Part shown: piece by piece, positions 45,754-53,665 of the stretch
Layout of the letters: each line of letters begins with the position of its first letter
How positions within the stretch are numbered: the first letter of the stretch is position 1
Assembly: GCA_965660145.1 (NCBI GenBank)
Contig: CBFHYX010000001.1
Location: 124,001-188,000, forward strand
Source of the DNA: JABURQ01 sp029243145
Lineage (GTDB): Bacteria > Planctomycetota > Planctomycetia > Planctomycetales > Planctomycetaceae
Length of the DNA stretch: 64,000 nt
Direction: 5' to 3'
Program-made: the position numbers and the translations under genes
The notes under the pieces: generated by a model
What the model was told of the DNA's origin: nothing
Seen by the model: only the letters and a program-made list of their open reading frames with translations
Database searches by the model: none

Positions 45754-46812
45754 GTGCAGGATCAACAACTTAGCTTTCTCAAAATACTTCTCGAAACGGG
45801 CAGTCCTTCGGGTTACGAAGCCGAAATTCAGAAGAAAATTCATGCCCATGTGGAAACCTTTGCCGATCAGATTGATCGCGATTGGCATGGGAATCTTGCC
45901 GCCACAGTGAATCCTGAAGGAAACCCGCGGGTCATGCTGGCCGGTCATTGCGACCAAATTGGTTTGCTAGTGAAACATATTGAACCTGAAGGGTTTCTCC
46001 GCACGATGACCATCGGCGGTTGGGACATGCAAATGCTGTTGGGGCAGAAAGTTCAAGTATGGACAGCCAATGGTCCTGTTCCCGGAGTCATTGCTCGCAA
46101 AGCCATTCATCTTCTGAGCAAAAACGAGCGAGGCACAATTCCCGAGATTCAGGATCTCTGGATCGACATTGGCGCCAAAGATAAAGCTGATGCGGAAACC
46201 CGTATTGAACTCGGCGACCCGGTGACACTCAATCTTGGCTATCAGGAACTTCTCAATGGTCTCGCATCTGCTCCCGGAATGGACGACAAGGTGGGGGTAT
46301 GGGTGGTGATGTCGGCATTGGAGCGTGTGAAAGCGGGCACTCCTCAAGCAGCCGTCATTGGTGTCTCGACCGTTCAAGAAGAAATAGGCTTACGCGGAGC
46401 GACAACAGCTTCCTATTCCGCAAATGCAAAGTTGGGGATTGCCGTCGATGTCACTCATGCAACAGATACTCCTGATGTCAGTCTCTCCCAACATGGTGAT
46501 ATCAAAATTGGTGGAGGCCCCGTGATCGTTCGCGGTCCCAATACAAACTCACGGGTTTATGAACGTCTGACCTCGATCGCCAAAGCGGCCAACATCCCCT
46601 ATCAAGTGAACCCACTTCCCAAAGCCGCCAGTAACGATGCGGCAGCATTGCAACTCTCGCGTGGTGGTCAAGCGACTGCCGTGGTGGCGATCCCCAATCG
46701 TTACATGCATTCACCGGTCGAGGTCATTTCGTTACAGGATCTCGAACATGCTGCCGAATTGATTGCCCAGTTCTGTCTTTCGCTGACACCCGCTTGTGAC
46801 TTCACTCCTTAG
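45754..46812 (+). CDS. M42-family metallopeptidase (aminopeptidase/FrvX-like)
   Basis: A 352-residue dinuclear zinc aminopeptidase. Ligand motifs are MLAGHCDQIGLLV, GMDDKVGVW and the catalytic Glu-Glu in STVQEEIGLRGA, then GIAVDVTHATDTPD and a late His in YMHSPVEVI. M42 enzymes form 12-mer shells that trim peptides in the cytoplasm. GTG 45754 is the start, with GAAGGA upstream. A sulfatase gene begins 11 bp after its stop, so the two share a transcript, an unusual pairing of a cytoplasmic peptidase and an exported sulfatase. Confidence 0.94.
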   Translation: MQDQQLSFLKILLETGSPSGYEAEIQKKIHAHVETFADQIDRDWHGNLAATVNPEGNPRVMLAGHCDQIGLLVKHIEPEGFLRTMTIGGWDMQMLLGQKVQVWTANGPVPGVIARKAIHLLSKNERGTIPEIQDLWIDIGAKDKADAETRIELGDPVTLNLGYQELLNGLASAPGMDDKVGVWVVMSALERVKAGTPQAAVIGVSTVQEEIGLRGATTASYSANAKLGIAVDVTHATDTPDVSLSQHGDIKIGGGPVIVRGPNTNSRVYERLTSIAKAANIPYQVNPLPKAASNDAAALQLSRGGQATAVVAIPNRYMHSPVEVISLQDLEHAAELIAQFCLSLTPACDFTP

Positions 46813-46823
46813 GAGAGTATTTC

Positions 46824-48251
46824 ATGCGATGCCTGATTGTTTTCTTCCTACTCTTTCTTCCGACAGCACTCCGCGCCGACCAACCCAACGCCGACAAACC
46901 GAACGTAGTCATCGTGCTTGCCGACGATCAAACCTGGAATGATTCGGGCTGTTACGGCAACCGTGATGTGAAAACACCGAACATCGATCAACTCGCTGCG
47001 GCGGGAATGCGATTCACTCGCTGTTTCACGGCGACAGCCATGTGTGCTCCGACTCGTCAGCAACTTTATACGGGTGTTTTTCCGATTCGAAATGGCGCCT
47101 ATCCCAATCACAGTAAAGTCAAAGTCGGCACGCGAAGCATCGTCCATCACTTTAGACAGATCGGGTATCGAGTCGGGCTCTCTGGGAAAAAACATTTTGG
47201 TCCCGAAGAATCGTTCCCGTTTGAAAACCTGACGACCAACGGCGATCTCAATCTTCCCAAAATACAAGAGTTTGTGAAACGGGATGACTCTCAGCCATTC
47301 GTCTTAGTCGTCACCAGTCACAGTCCTCACTTGCCTTGGAGTGAAGGAGACACGACGAAATACGATGCTGAGAAATTAACCGTTCCTTCTTATCTGGTCG
47401 ACCTGCCTGAAACTCGAGAGGCGTTGACAAACTATTACGCAGAGATCACCGATTTTGATCGCGAAGTGGGCGGCGTCATGAAAGCCATCGACGACAACGG
47501 TTATCGCGATGAAACAATTTTCATTTACACCAGTGAGCAGGGTGCTCAATTTCCACACGGCAAGTGGACGTGTTACGACAACGGGTTAAGAACCGCGCTC
47601 ATAGTCCGTTGGCCCGGACATATTAAACCCGGTTCCGTCTCGTCTGCGATGGTTCAATATGTCGATATTTTACCCACATTATTGGACGCTGCGGGAGTCG
47701 AATCAACCACGATTGATACCGGACTTCCCGGTGCTCCCAAGGGTGGGAGTGGATTTGATGGTTCCAGTTTTCTGCCGGTATTGTTGGAAGGAAACGAGTC
47801 GCATCGTGACTATGTCTATGGAGCCCATACCACCCGAGGTATTATTGATGGGACTTGGATTTACCCGATCCGTTCGGTGCGTTCCCGAAAGTTCAAACTG
47901 ATCTGGAACCCCAATCACAAGGCAAAGTTTCAAAACGTACTGACGACAACAAAGGGCAAAAGTGACTACTGGACCGCTTGGAAGAAAGCAGCCGAAGCGG
48001 GAGATGAGCATGCCAGGAAATTGGTCGATATCTATGAGTCACGGCCCGAGTATGAATTCTACGACCTCGAAACTGACCCTGACGAATCACACAATCTCGC
48101 CGATAATCCTGCTTATTCAAAGCCTATTCAGAAAATGAAAGCCGAACTCTCTACCTGGATGGAACAGCAGGGGGATGAGGGAATCGCCACAGAAGATGCC
48201 GCGAAACCGCATCGAACTCAGAAACGGCCAGACTCACAAAATGCTAGGTGA
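46824..48251 (+). CDS. Secreted sulfatase (formylglycine type)
   Basis: A 475-residue exported sulfatase: signal MRCLIVFFLLFLPTALRA, NVVIVLADDQTWNDSGCYG with metal Asp residues, and CAPTRQQLYTG, with Cys74 as the formylglycine precursor. Later parts are FVLVVTSHSPHLPW and IYTSEQGAQFPHGKW. It is of the heparan N-sulfatase-like subgroup, judging by HSPH and the short C-terminus, but this is tentative. It differs clearly from the sulfatase at 33833. AGGAGAG stands before the ATG. Confidence 0.94.
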   Translation: MRCLIVFFLLFLPTALRADQPNADKPNVVIVLADDQTWNDSGCYGNRDVKTPNIDQLAAAGMRFTRCFTATAMCAPTRQQLYTGVFPIRNGAYPNHSKVKVGTRSIVHHFRQIGYRVGLSGKKHFGPEESFPFENLTTNGDLNLPKIQEFVKRDDSQPFVLVVTSHSPHLPWSEGDTTKYDAEKLTVPSYLVDLPETREALTNYYAEITDFDREVGGVMKAIDDNGYRDETIFIYTSEQGAQFPHGKWTCYDNGLRTALIVRWPGHIKPGSVSSAMVQYVDILPTLLDAAGVESTTIDTGLPGAPKGGSGFDGSSFLPVLLEGNESHRDYVYGAHTTRGIIDGTWIYPIRSVRSRKFKLIWNPNHKAKFQNVLTTTKGKSDYWTAWKKAAEAGDEHARKLVDIYESRPEYEFYDLETDPDESHNLADNPAYSKPIQKMKAELSTWMEQQGDEGIATEDAAKPHRTQKRPDSQNAR

Positions 48252-48458
48252 TTACAAGCGGTAAGATAAAACCCACAGCACCGAAAAGACGACGAACATA
48301 AAGATCGTAATCTGAAAAAACAATCGCATCGCGCGACGCAGAACGCTGTCTGTCTCTTCATATCGACTCGCCGAGTAGACGAGGCTGATACCGACCGCGA
48401 GCGGCAAGATATACCAAAGTATGTTTTCGGATTGGGCCAACAAGCTCCAGGCATTCAT
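48252..48458 (-). CDS. Small two-helix membrane protein
   Basis: A 68-residue protein with hydrophobic segments at ~13-29 and ~47-66 and a charged loop (RYEETDSVLRRAM). It begins 10 bp after the end of the DUF6677-like gene and is likely translated with it. No family is recognised. Confidence 0.68.
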   Translation of the reverse strand: MNAWSLLAQSENILWYILPLAVGISLVYSASRYEETDSVLRRAMRLFFQITIFMFVVFSVLWVLSYRL

Positions 48459-48468
48459 GGTGATTCTC

Positions 48469-49458
48469 TTATTCGGGATTCTGGCTGGTCGTGGCGGTTG
48501 CTTCTGGTGAACTCTCTGGATCCTGTTTCTTCTCCGGCGAATCTTCCTTCCGAGTCAGCATGCGAAATCCATAAGCTGGTCCCGCATAAGCATCCCAAAT
48601 TGCCAGAATGTTCAAGAGGCCGGCAATCCACGTAAAGACCTTTGCGAGAGTGAATTTCTTACCGAGATCAGCATGCAATTTCTCCAGTCCTTCATGATCG
48701 GGAGGAACGAGAAACCAATTCAGGAATGAACGTGAAATTTGTGCTGTCAAAACGCCATCAATGAGTTCTTCTTCGCCCAGAGTGATTGCATTGACTCGTA
48801 AATTTCGATAACGATTTGCACCGATGGGAGGATCCAGGCGAGCGTTACCGCGAAGCTTGACTTGGATTTCTCCGTCTTCTCCAGAACCTGTGAAAGCTCC
48901 TTCCATCTCACGACCAAACTCACCCTCTTCAGGCGAGAGCTGAATGGTTCCCGAAACGGGTAACGAAAATTCGTTTCCTTCATCGTCAATATAATCGAGA
49001 TTTCCGACAATCTGTTGTTCGATGGATTGTGATTCGGGGGAGACCGGCTGATTACTGGGCGAGTAATACCGTTCTTCCTGAAAAAATGCGGGCACTGTAA
49101 ACAACCCGACAGGAACTTGGGCATAATAGCCCCACTCTGTTTTGCCCCGTGCTCGTGTTGGCCCCATCTGATCCAATTGCTGACGCATGTCATCAAAGCG
49201 TTCGGGGTCGAGCTGTCGAAATCGTGCATCGTCGAAATCAAAATCAAAACTTTTTGCGGGCTCCAACCGGTAGATCAATTGCCAACTCCCCATTTGCATG
49301 CCCCAGGCAAACATGGAGAGGATACAAACACAATAAATGATTCCCTTGAAGGTTCGCCCCTGATAGAAATGTCCCGCACCGGGAATCAGTAATCCCAACA
49401 CGGCAGCCAGGATCGGATTTTTCAGATCGACCTTGGGTTCCGGGGACGAGGCGCTCAT
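48469..49458 (-). CDS. DUF6677-like membrane protein
   Basis: A ~329-residue membrane protein. NPILAAVLGLLIPGAGHFYQGRTFKGIIY resembles the N-terminus of DUF6677/TM2-like proteins with a short helical pair. A long periplasmic part follows (about 60-260; an OB-like region with EFSLPVSGTIQLSPEEGEFG), then WFLVPPDHEGLEKLHADLGKKF and a last helix pair. The tail is charged and repetitive. The ATG at 49458 is chosen; an in-frame ATG at 49485 is possible. The family is typical of planctomycetes and has no known role. Confidence 0.78.
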   Translation of the reverse strand: MSASSPEPKVDLKNPILAAVLGLLIPGAGHFYQGRTFKGIIYCVCILSMFAWGMQMGSWQLIYRLEPAKSFDFDFDDARFRQLDPERFDDMRQQLDQMGPTRARGKTEWGYYAQVPVGLFTVPAFFQEERYYSPSNQPVSPESQSIEQQIVGNLDYIDDEGNEFSLPVSGTIQLSPEEGEFGREMEGAFTGSGEDGEIQVKLRGNARLDPPIGANRYRNLRVNAITLGEEELIDGVLTAQISRSFLNWFLVPPDHEGLEKLHADLGKKFTLAKVFTWIAGLLNILAIWDAYAGPAYGFRMLTRKEDSPEKKQDPESSPEATATTSQNPE

Positions 49459-49739
49459 AAATGTCAATTTCTGGATGGAGCCCATCGCCAGATGTCTCTG
49501 GGAAACGCTTAACGATGGTGATTGATCAATAAGATTTTGAGTCGATTATTGTAGAAGTTCGCCGGGAATACCTCCAGTCCGGTCTCTGCGGATCCTCAAG
49601 AGATTCAATTTCCGGCCCTTTTCAACCGTTACGAGATCCCACTTAGACGAAGACTGCCGAGACTTTCCCCCAAAAACTGCTAAAATGAAGGACCGACACA
49701 GCATGTCTTACCCTGCAATTTGATCGTTCGTGGCACAAA

Positions 49740-51044
49740 ATGACTGCTCCTCGAGAAAAAGTAAAATCTTTCCCCACAGGCCCCGGCGTGTACCTGATGA
49801 AAGACGCTGAGGAACGAGTGATTTATGTGGGAAAAGCCGTCAATCTCAAATCTCGTGCGGGAAGCTATTTCACCAAAGCCGCCGAGAACGAACGCCGCAC
49901 GGCTGAGCTGACCACCGAAATTGCCGACATTGATTTTATTGAGACCGAAAGTGAAGTGGATGCACTGCTGCTCGAAGCTCGGTTGATCAAAGACGTGCAG
50001 CCGAAATTTAATTCCGAATTGAAAGACGACAAGTCATTCCCGTATCTGCAAATCACCACGAATGAAGAATTCCCGCGAGTGGAGTTCACGCGAACGCCTC
50101 TCTCTCAGGGAGTCAAACTTTATGGACCCTTCACGAGTGCCAAAAAACTTCGCGGGACCATCGGCGTTCTGCAAAAGATTTTCCGCTTCCGAACCTGCAC
50201 TCTCGACATCGAAGAAGACGATGAGAAGTGGCACTGGTTCAGGCCATGTCTACTCGCCAGCATCAATCAATGCACGGCACCCTGCAATTTCCGCATCTCC
50301 TCTGCAGACTACAAGGAAGATATCCGTCGGTTAAAAATGTTTCTGGATGGGAACAAAAAAAAACTGCTTAAAGATATGAAAAAGGAGATGGAAGCGGCCT
50401 CCAAAGAATTGAAATTTGAGAAAGCCGCCCGTCTCCGCGATGAAATCAAGTCTCTTGAAAACATTCACCTGCGAGGTGACCTCGAAGAGCACGCTCAGCC
50501 AGAAGTTTTTTACATCGATCCCAAAAAAGGTCTTGCCGGTTTGAAACAAATTTTCAAACTGAAAGAAACACCCCGAGTGATCGAAGGAGTCGATATCGCT
50601 CATCTCCAGGGGGGAGAGACGGTGGCTTCGTTAGTGCAATTTATTGACGGCTTACCATTCAAGCATGGTTACAAACGGTACAAGATTCGGACTGTAGATG
50701 GCGTGGACGACTTTGGTTCAATTCGGGAAGTCGTCAGCCGACGCATCTCCCGATTGCATCGCGAGGGGGAAGCGTTTCCCGATATTCTTCTGATCGATGG
50801 CGGGAAGGGGCAATTGAACGCCGCCATGGCCGCGATGGAAGCACTCGGTGTCGATCCTCCGTTCACAATTTCCATTGCCAAACGCGAAGAAGAGATTTAC
50901 GTCCCCGGAGAAGCCGAGCCGCGCAAACTCTCTCGGCACGCCTACGGGCTCAGACTCCTTCAGTATGTGCGCGATGAATCACACCGGTTCGCTCAAAACT
51001 ATCATCACCTGCTCAGAAGTAAGTCCTCTCTCCACGACGAATAA
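49740..51044 (+). CDS. uvrC: UvrC-like excinuclease subunit lacking the C-terminal HhH domain
   Basis: A 434-residue UvrC, which makes the two cuts in nucleotide excision repair. The GIY-YIG nuclease comes first (GPGVYLMKDAEERVIYVGKAVNLKSR), then the Cys segment (FRTCTLDI, RPCLLASINQCTAPCNF), the UVR motif for UvrB (KMEAASKELKFEKAARLRDEI-like) and the RNase H-like nuclease (IEGVDIAHLQGGETVASLV, ILLIDGGKGQL, RDESHRFAQNYHH). It stops 12 residues later, so the (HhH)2 DNA-binding domain of the ~610-residue E. coli protein is absent; no such domain is seen downstream in any frame. The short form may be normal in this lineage. Confidence 0.92.
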   Translation: MTAPREKVKSFPTGPGVYLMKDAEERVIYVGKAVNLKSRAGSYFTKAAENERRTAELTTEIADIDFIETESEVDALLLEARLIKDVQPKFNSELKDDKSFPYLQITTNEEFPRVEFTRTPLSQGVKLYGPFTSAKKLRGTIGVLQKIFRFRTCTLDIEEDDEKWHWFRPCLLASINQCTAPCNFRISSADYKEDIRRLKMFLDGNKKKLLKDMKKEMEAASKELKFEKAARLRDEIKSLENIHLRGDLEEHAQPEVFYIDPKKGLAGLKQIFKLKETPRVIEGVDIAHLQGGETVASLVQFIDGLPFKHGYKRYKIRTVDGVDDFGSIREVVSRRISRLHREGEAFPDILLIDGGKGQLNAAMAAMEALGVDPPFTISIAKREEEIYVPGEAEPRKLSRHAYGLRLLQYVRDESHRFAQNYHHLLRSKSSLHDE

Positions 51045-51202
51045 GAAGACTCCCGCGCTGACCACCTTCTCCAACGGCTATAATCGTCATTCTCGGCGTC
51101 CCATTTCATAGGTTTTCGCTGACTTGGGATCGAATCAACTGGAGAGAACGCCCAATATCGTGAATGATAAAGAAGTTCCATCTTCACCTGCAGGAATCTG
51201 AT

Positions 51203-52141
51203 ATGTCTTCCTACCGATTGATTGCCGCCACTCACACTCCCTTTGATGCGCAGGGAGAATTCAATCCTTCCGCGGTGGAACGTCAGGCAGAATTTTTACT
51301 GAAACAGAATGTCGCCGGCGTCTTCCCCGGTGGAACGACGGGCGAGTCTCTCTCGCTATCCTTGCAAGGACGCCTCGCTTTGGGCAAACAATGGGTCGAT
51401 GTGGCGGCCGGAACCGATCTGGAAGTGATTCTTCATGTCGGAGCAAACGCACTCCCCGACGCGATTGCCTTGTCTCAACAGGCCGGACAAATCGGTGCTG
51501 CCGGGATCGCCGCGATGCCTCCCACCTACTTTCGTCCCGACGGGATCGACATGATTCTGGCGGACCTGAAACGGCTCTCGGCAGCGGCTCCAGAACTGCC
51601 AATTTATTATTATGACATTCCCTCAATGACGGGCGTTGCCGTCGATACCGTGGAGTTGATCGAGAGAGCGACCGCAGAGATCCCACAGTTCGGTGGCATC
51701 AAATTCTCCCGCTCCGATCTTCCCGTTCTGCAAGAGGTGCTTGACTCACCAACTTTTAAGGGCAATGTCTTCTTTGGTTCCGATGAAATGATTCTCGCCG
51801 CGTGGATGTTTGGTGTCCGTAGTGCTGTCGGCAGCACCTACAATTTCATGACGCCTATGTACCATGAAATGCTGGATGAATTCTCGGCAGGTCACATCGA
51901 CGCTGCGAGGCAGTTGCAATTGCAATCGGCCAAGTTGGTTTCTGTCATGAAACCATTTGGCTTTCTGGGTGCGTCCAAATTGTTAATGCGATTTCTGGGC
52001 GTCGATTGTGGCCAGGTACGAAGTCCTCTAAGAGCACTCACAGAAGAGCAAAGTCAAAAGCTCTTTGAAACTTTGGAACCGTTTTCCGATCTGTTTCCAA
52101 ACACATTGAATTATGTATCATCGAACTCGGTCACTGTATAA
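51203..52141 (+). CDS. Dihydrodipicolinate synthase/N-acetylneuraminate lyase family aldolase
   Basis: A 312-residue class I aldolase. GGTTGES (about 46-52) binds the carboxylate, Tyr137 is in YYYDIPSMTG and the Schiff-base Lys167 in GGIKFSRSDL. The residue pattern is nearer N-acetylneuraminate lyase than DapA, so it probably cleaves sialic acid or a related keto acid. AGGAATCTG stands before ATG 51203. A 16-bp tandem duplication covers its stop codon. Confidence 0.9.
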   Translation: MSSYRLIAATHTPFDAQGEFNPSAVERQAEFLLKQNVAGVFPGGTTGESLSLSLQGRLALGKQWVDVAAGTDLEVILHVGANALPDAIALSQQAGQIGAAGIAAMPPTYFRPDGIDMILADLKRLSAAAPELPIYYYDIPSMTGVAVDTVELIERATAEIPQFGGIKFSRSDLPVLQEVLDSPTFKGNVFFGSDEMILAAWMFGVRSAVGSTYNFMTPMYHEMLDEFSAGHIDAARQLQLQSAKLVSVMKPFGFLGASKLLMRFLGVDCGQVRSPLRALTEEQSQKLFETLEPFSDLFPNTLNYVSSNSVTV

Positions 52142-52166
52142 GAGCGACTCTGTATAAGAGCGACTC
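52135..52166. repeat. Exact 2 x 16-bp tandem repeat at the end of the aldolase gene
   Basis: tgtataagagcgactc occurs twice in a row. The first copy holds the aldolase stop codon (TAA 52139-52141); the second touches the stop of the convergent VOC gene at 52165. It is a recent duplication, likely by slippage. Confidence 0.92.
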
Positions 52167-52557
52167 AATCCAACATCGGGGTAGCCCGTTTTACCAGTTG
52201 CAGAGTGATGCCCCACGGATCGCGGACGAACGTCATCGCGTCACCACCGGGGAGATCTTCGATGCCATCCGTCACAGAGCTCGCACCGGCTTTCAGCAAT
52301 CGCTCTCGATCTGCTTCGAGATCCATTGAGACAAAGGCCAAGTGCATCGTGGCAGGCGCAATTTGCGGATAGTCAAAAACTGGCTGCGATTTGTTGCCAT
52401 AAATCTCGATCATAAAGCTGCCGTGCTCATCGACGATGAAATGTGCCCAGGGTGCTTCCATCACTTTCCGTTTGATGGAGAATCCCAGATGCTCGCAATA
52501 CCAGCGAGCCATACCGTTGGGATCAGAAACATTGAAAGCAATATGTTCCACACGCAT
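52165..52557 (-). CDS. VOC-superfamily (glyoxalase-like) protein
   Basis: A 130-residue vicinal-oxygen-chelate protein: MRVEHIAFNVSDPNGMARWYCEHLGF with His5 as first metal ligand, then HFIVDEHGSFMIEIYG, TMHLAFVSMDLEADRERL and FVRDPWGITLQLVKR with the closing Glu/Gln position as Gln. Such proteins include glyoxalases, dioxygenases and resistance factors; the substrate is unknown. Confidence 0.88.
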   Translation of the reverse strand: MRVEHIAFNVSDPNGMARWYCEHLGFSIKRKVMEAPWAHFIVDEHGSFMIEIYGNKSQPVFDYPQIAPATMHLAFVSMDLEADRERLLKAGASSVTDGIEDLPGGDAMTFVRDPWGITLQLVKRATPMLD

Positions 52558-52625
52558 GCGAATGAGTCCTTGATCGAAGTGGCGTCAAATAGCTGGCAAC
52601 ATCCCGAACGATACTGCGTGTGATT

Positions 52626-53312
52626 TCAAAATCCCAGCACAAAATATTGGGCAATCGGTGCGACGATGGCAGCCACGATTCCCACACGGACATTATCATT
52701 GAGTCGAACGGGGAGTGATTCAGCGATGGCTGCACAGATCGAAGTCGGAGCGGCAATCAAAAATGCCGACCTCCAATCGACTCCGGGATTCGCTTCGCCC
52801 CAATAGATCACAGAAACCATAATGGTTCCCATCAAAATGAACGAGAACATGCCGGACACAGTTTTGTCATCATTCCAGGGAAGGGAACGACTGGGGAATA
52901 CCAGACCACCAAACGTTGCACTGCCGTCACCAAAGGCAAGTACAGCCAACACCGCAAAACCAATTTCGGGATGTGCGGGGAACAATAGTAAAGACCCCAG
53001 AACGCTCATCAAATATCCAAGAACCGCTTCGGATCGATTTTCTGAATTATCTCGACTGACATATCGGAACTTGACATAAATACTCCCAGCAACAACAGCC
53101 GCCACCGCGAGAATGATCAGTTTGAGCGTCGGAGAAAGCGGGTCGGAATGCTTAATCGGCCAAAGCAAGAATGGGATTAATCCTGGAAGCATGTGCCACA
53201 TGCGGCGTCGCAATTCGCGTCGGCTCAGTTTCCCAGCAACTAGATTCAAAGGGACCGCGCTCTGGGAATTAGCGAGACGATCAGTGTGACTTGATTTTGG
53301 AACAGTACTCAT
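52626..53312 (-). CDS. Dolichol/phytol-kinase-like (CTP transferase family) membrane protein
   Basis: A 228-residue protein with six or seven membrane segments. The conserved motif VLAFGDGSATFGGLVFPSRSLPWNDDKTVSGMFSF corresponds to the 'vGDg-A--iG---G-----KTveGs' signature of phytol/dolichol kinases and phosphatidate cytidylyltransferases. It likely phosphorylates a lipid alcohol or transfers CMP. Sequence RRELRRRMWHMLPGL marks the amphipathic start of the first helix. Confidence 0.83.
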   Translation of the reverse strand: MSTVPKSSHTDRLANSQSAVPLNLVAGKLSRRELRRRMWHMLPGLIPFLLWPIKHSDPLSPTLKLIILAVAAVVAGSIYVKFRYVSRDNSENRSEAVLGYLMSVLGSLLLFPAHPEIGFAVLAVLAFGDGSATFGGLVFPSRSLPWNDDKTVSGMFSFILMGTIMVSVIYWGEANPGVDWRSAFLIAAPTSICAAIAESLPVRLNDNVRVGIVAAIVAPIAQYFVLGF

Positions 53313-53665
53313 CAGGAATCCCTACCTCGCGAAACAAACAGGTTTTTCAACCGGAATGGAGGCCGAATTCATGGACATCCACAGTACTATCATCGACGAA
53401 TATTGTGGAAAATCTGTAATCCAATCACGACTGTGTGCAATAGTGGATTAATACAGACCGACCCGACAACGACAATAAATCTCCTGTATTTCCCAAATTA
53501 ACAGATGCCAGCGAGAAAATCAGGAACAAACATCTGGAGTTTTGGGGAGCAAAATGAGAGACTGATTGGAGATGATACTGAGTTTTCCTGACGCAATTTC
53601 GATATTTTCTGGTGTTTCTCATTCTGGTGGAACTCGAATCACGGCCCTCTTCAACAGGCAATTTC
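53313..53665. other. Intergenic region, nothing distinct
   Basis: This 353-bp divergent gap between the kinase-like gene and a large lipoprotein gene shows no RNA gene, repeat or convincing ORF. It should hold promoters of both genes. Confidence 0.5.
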
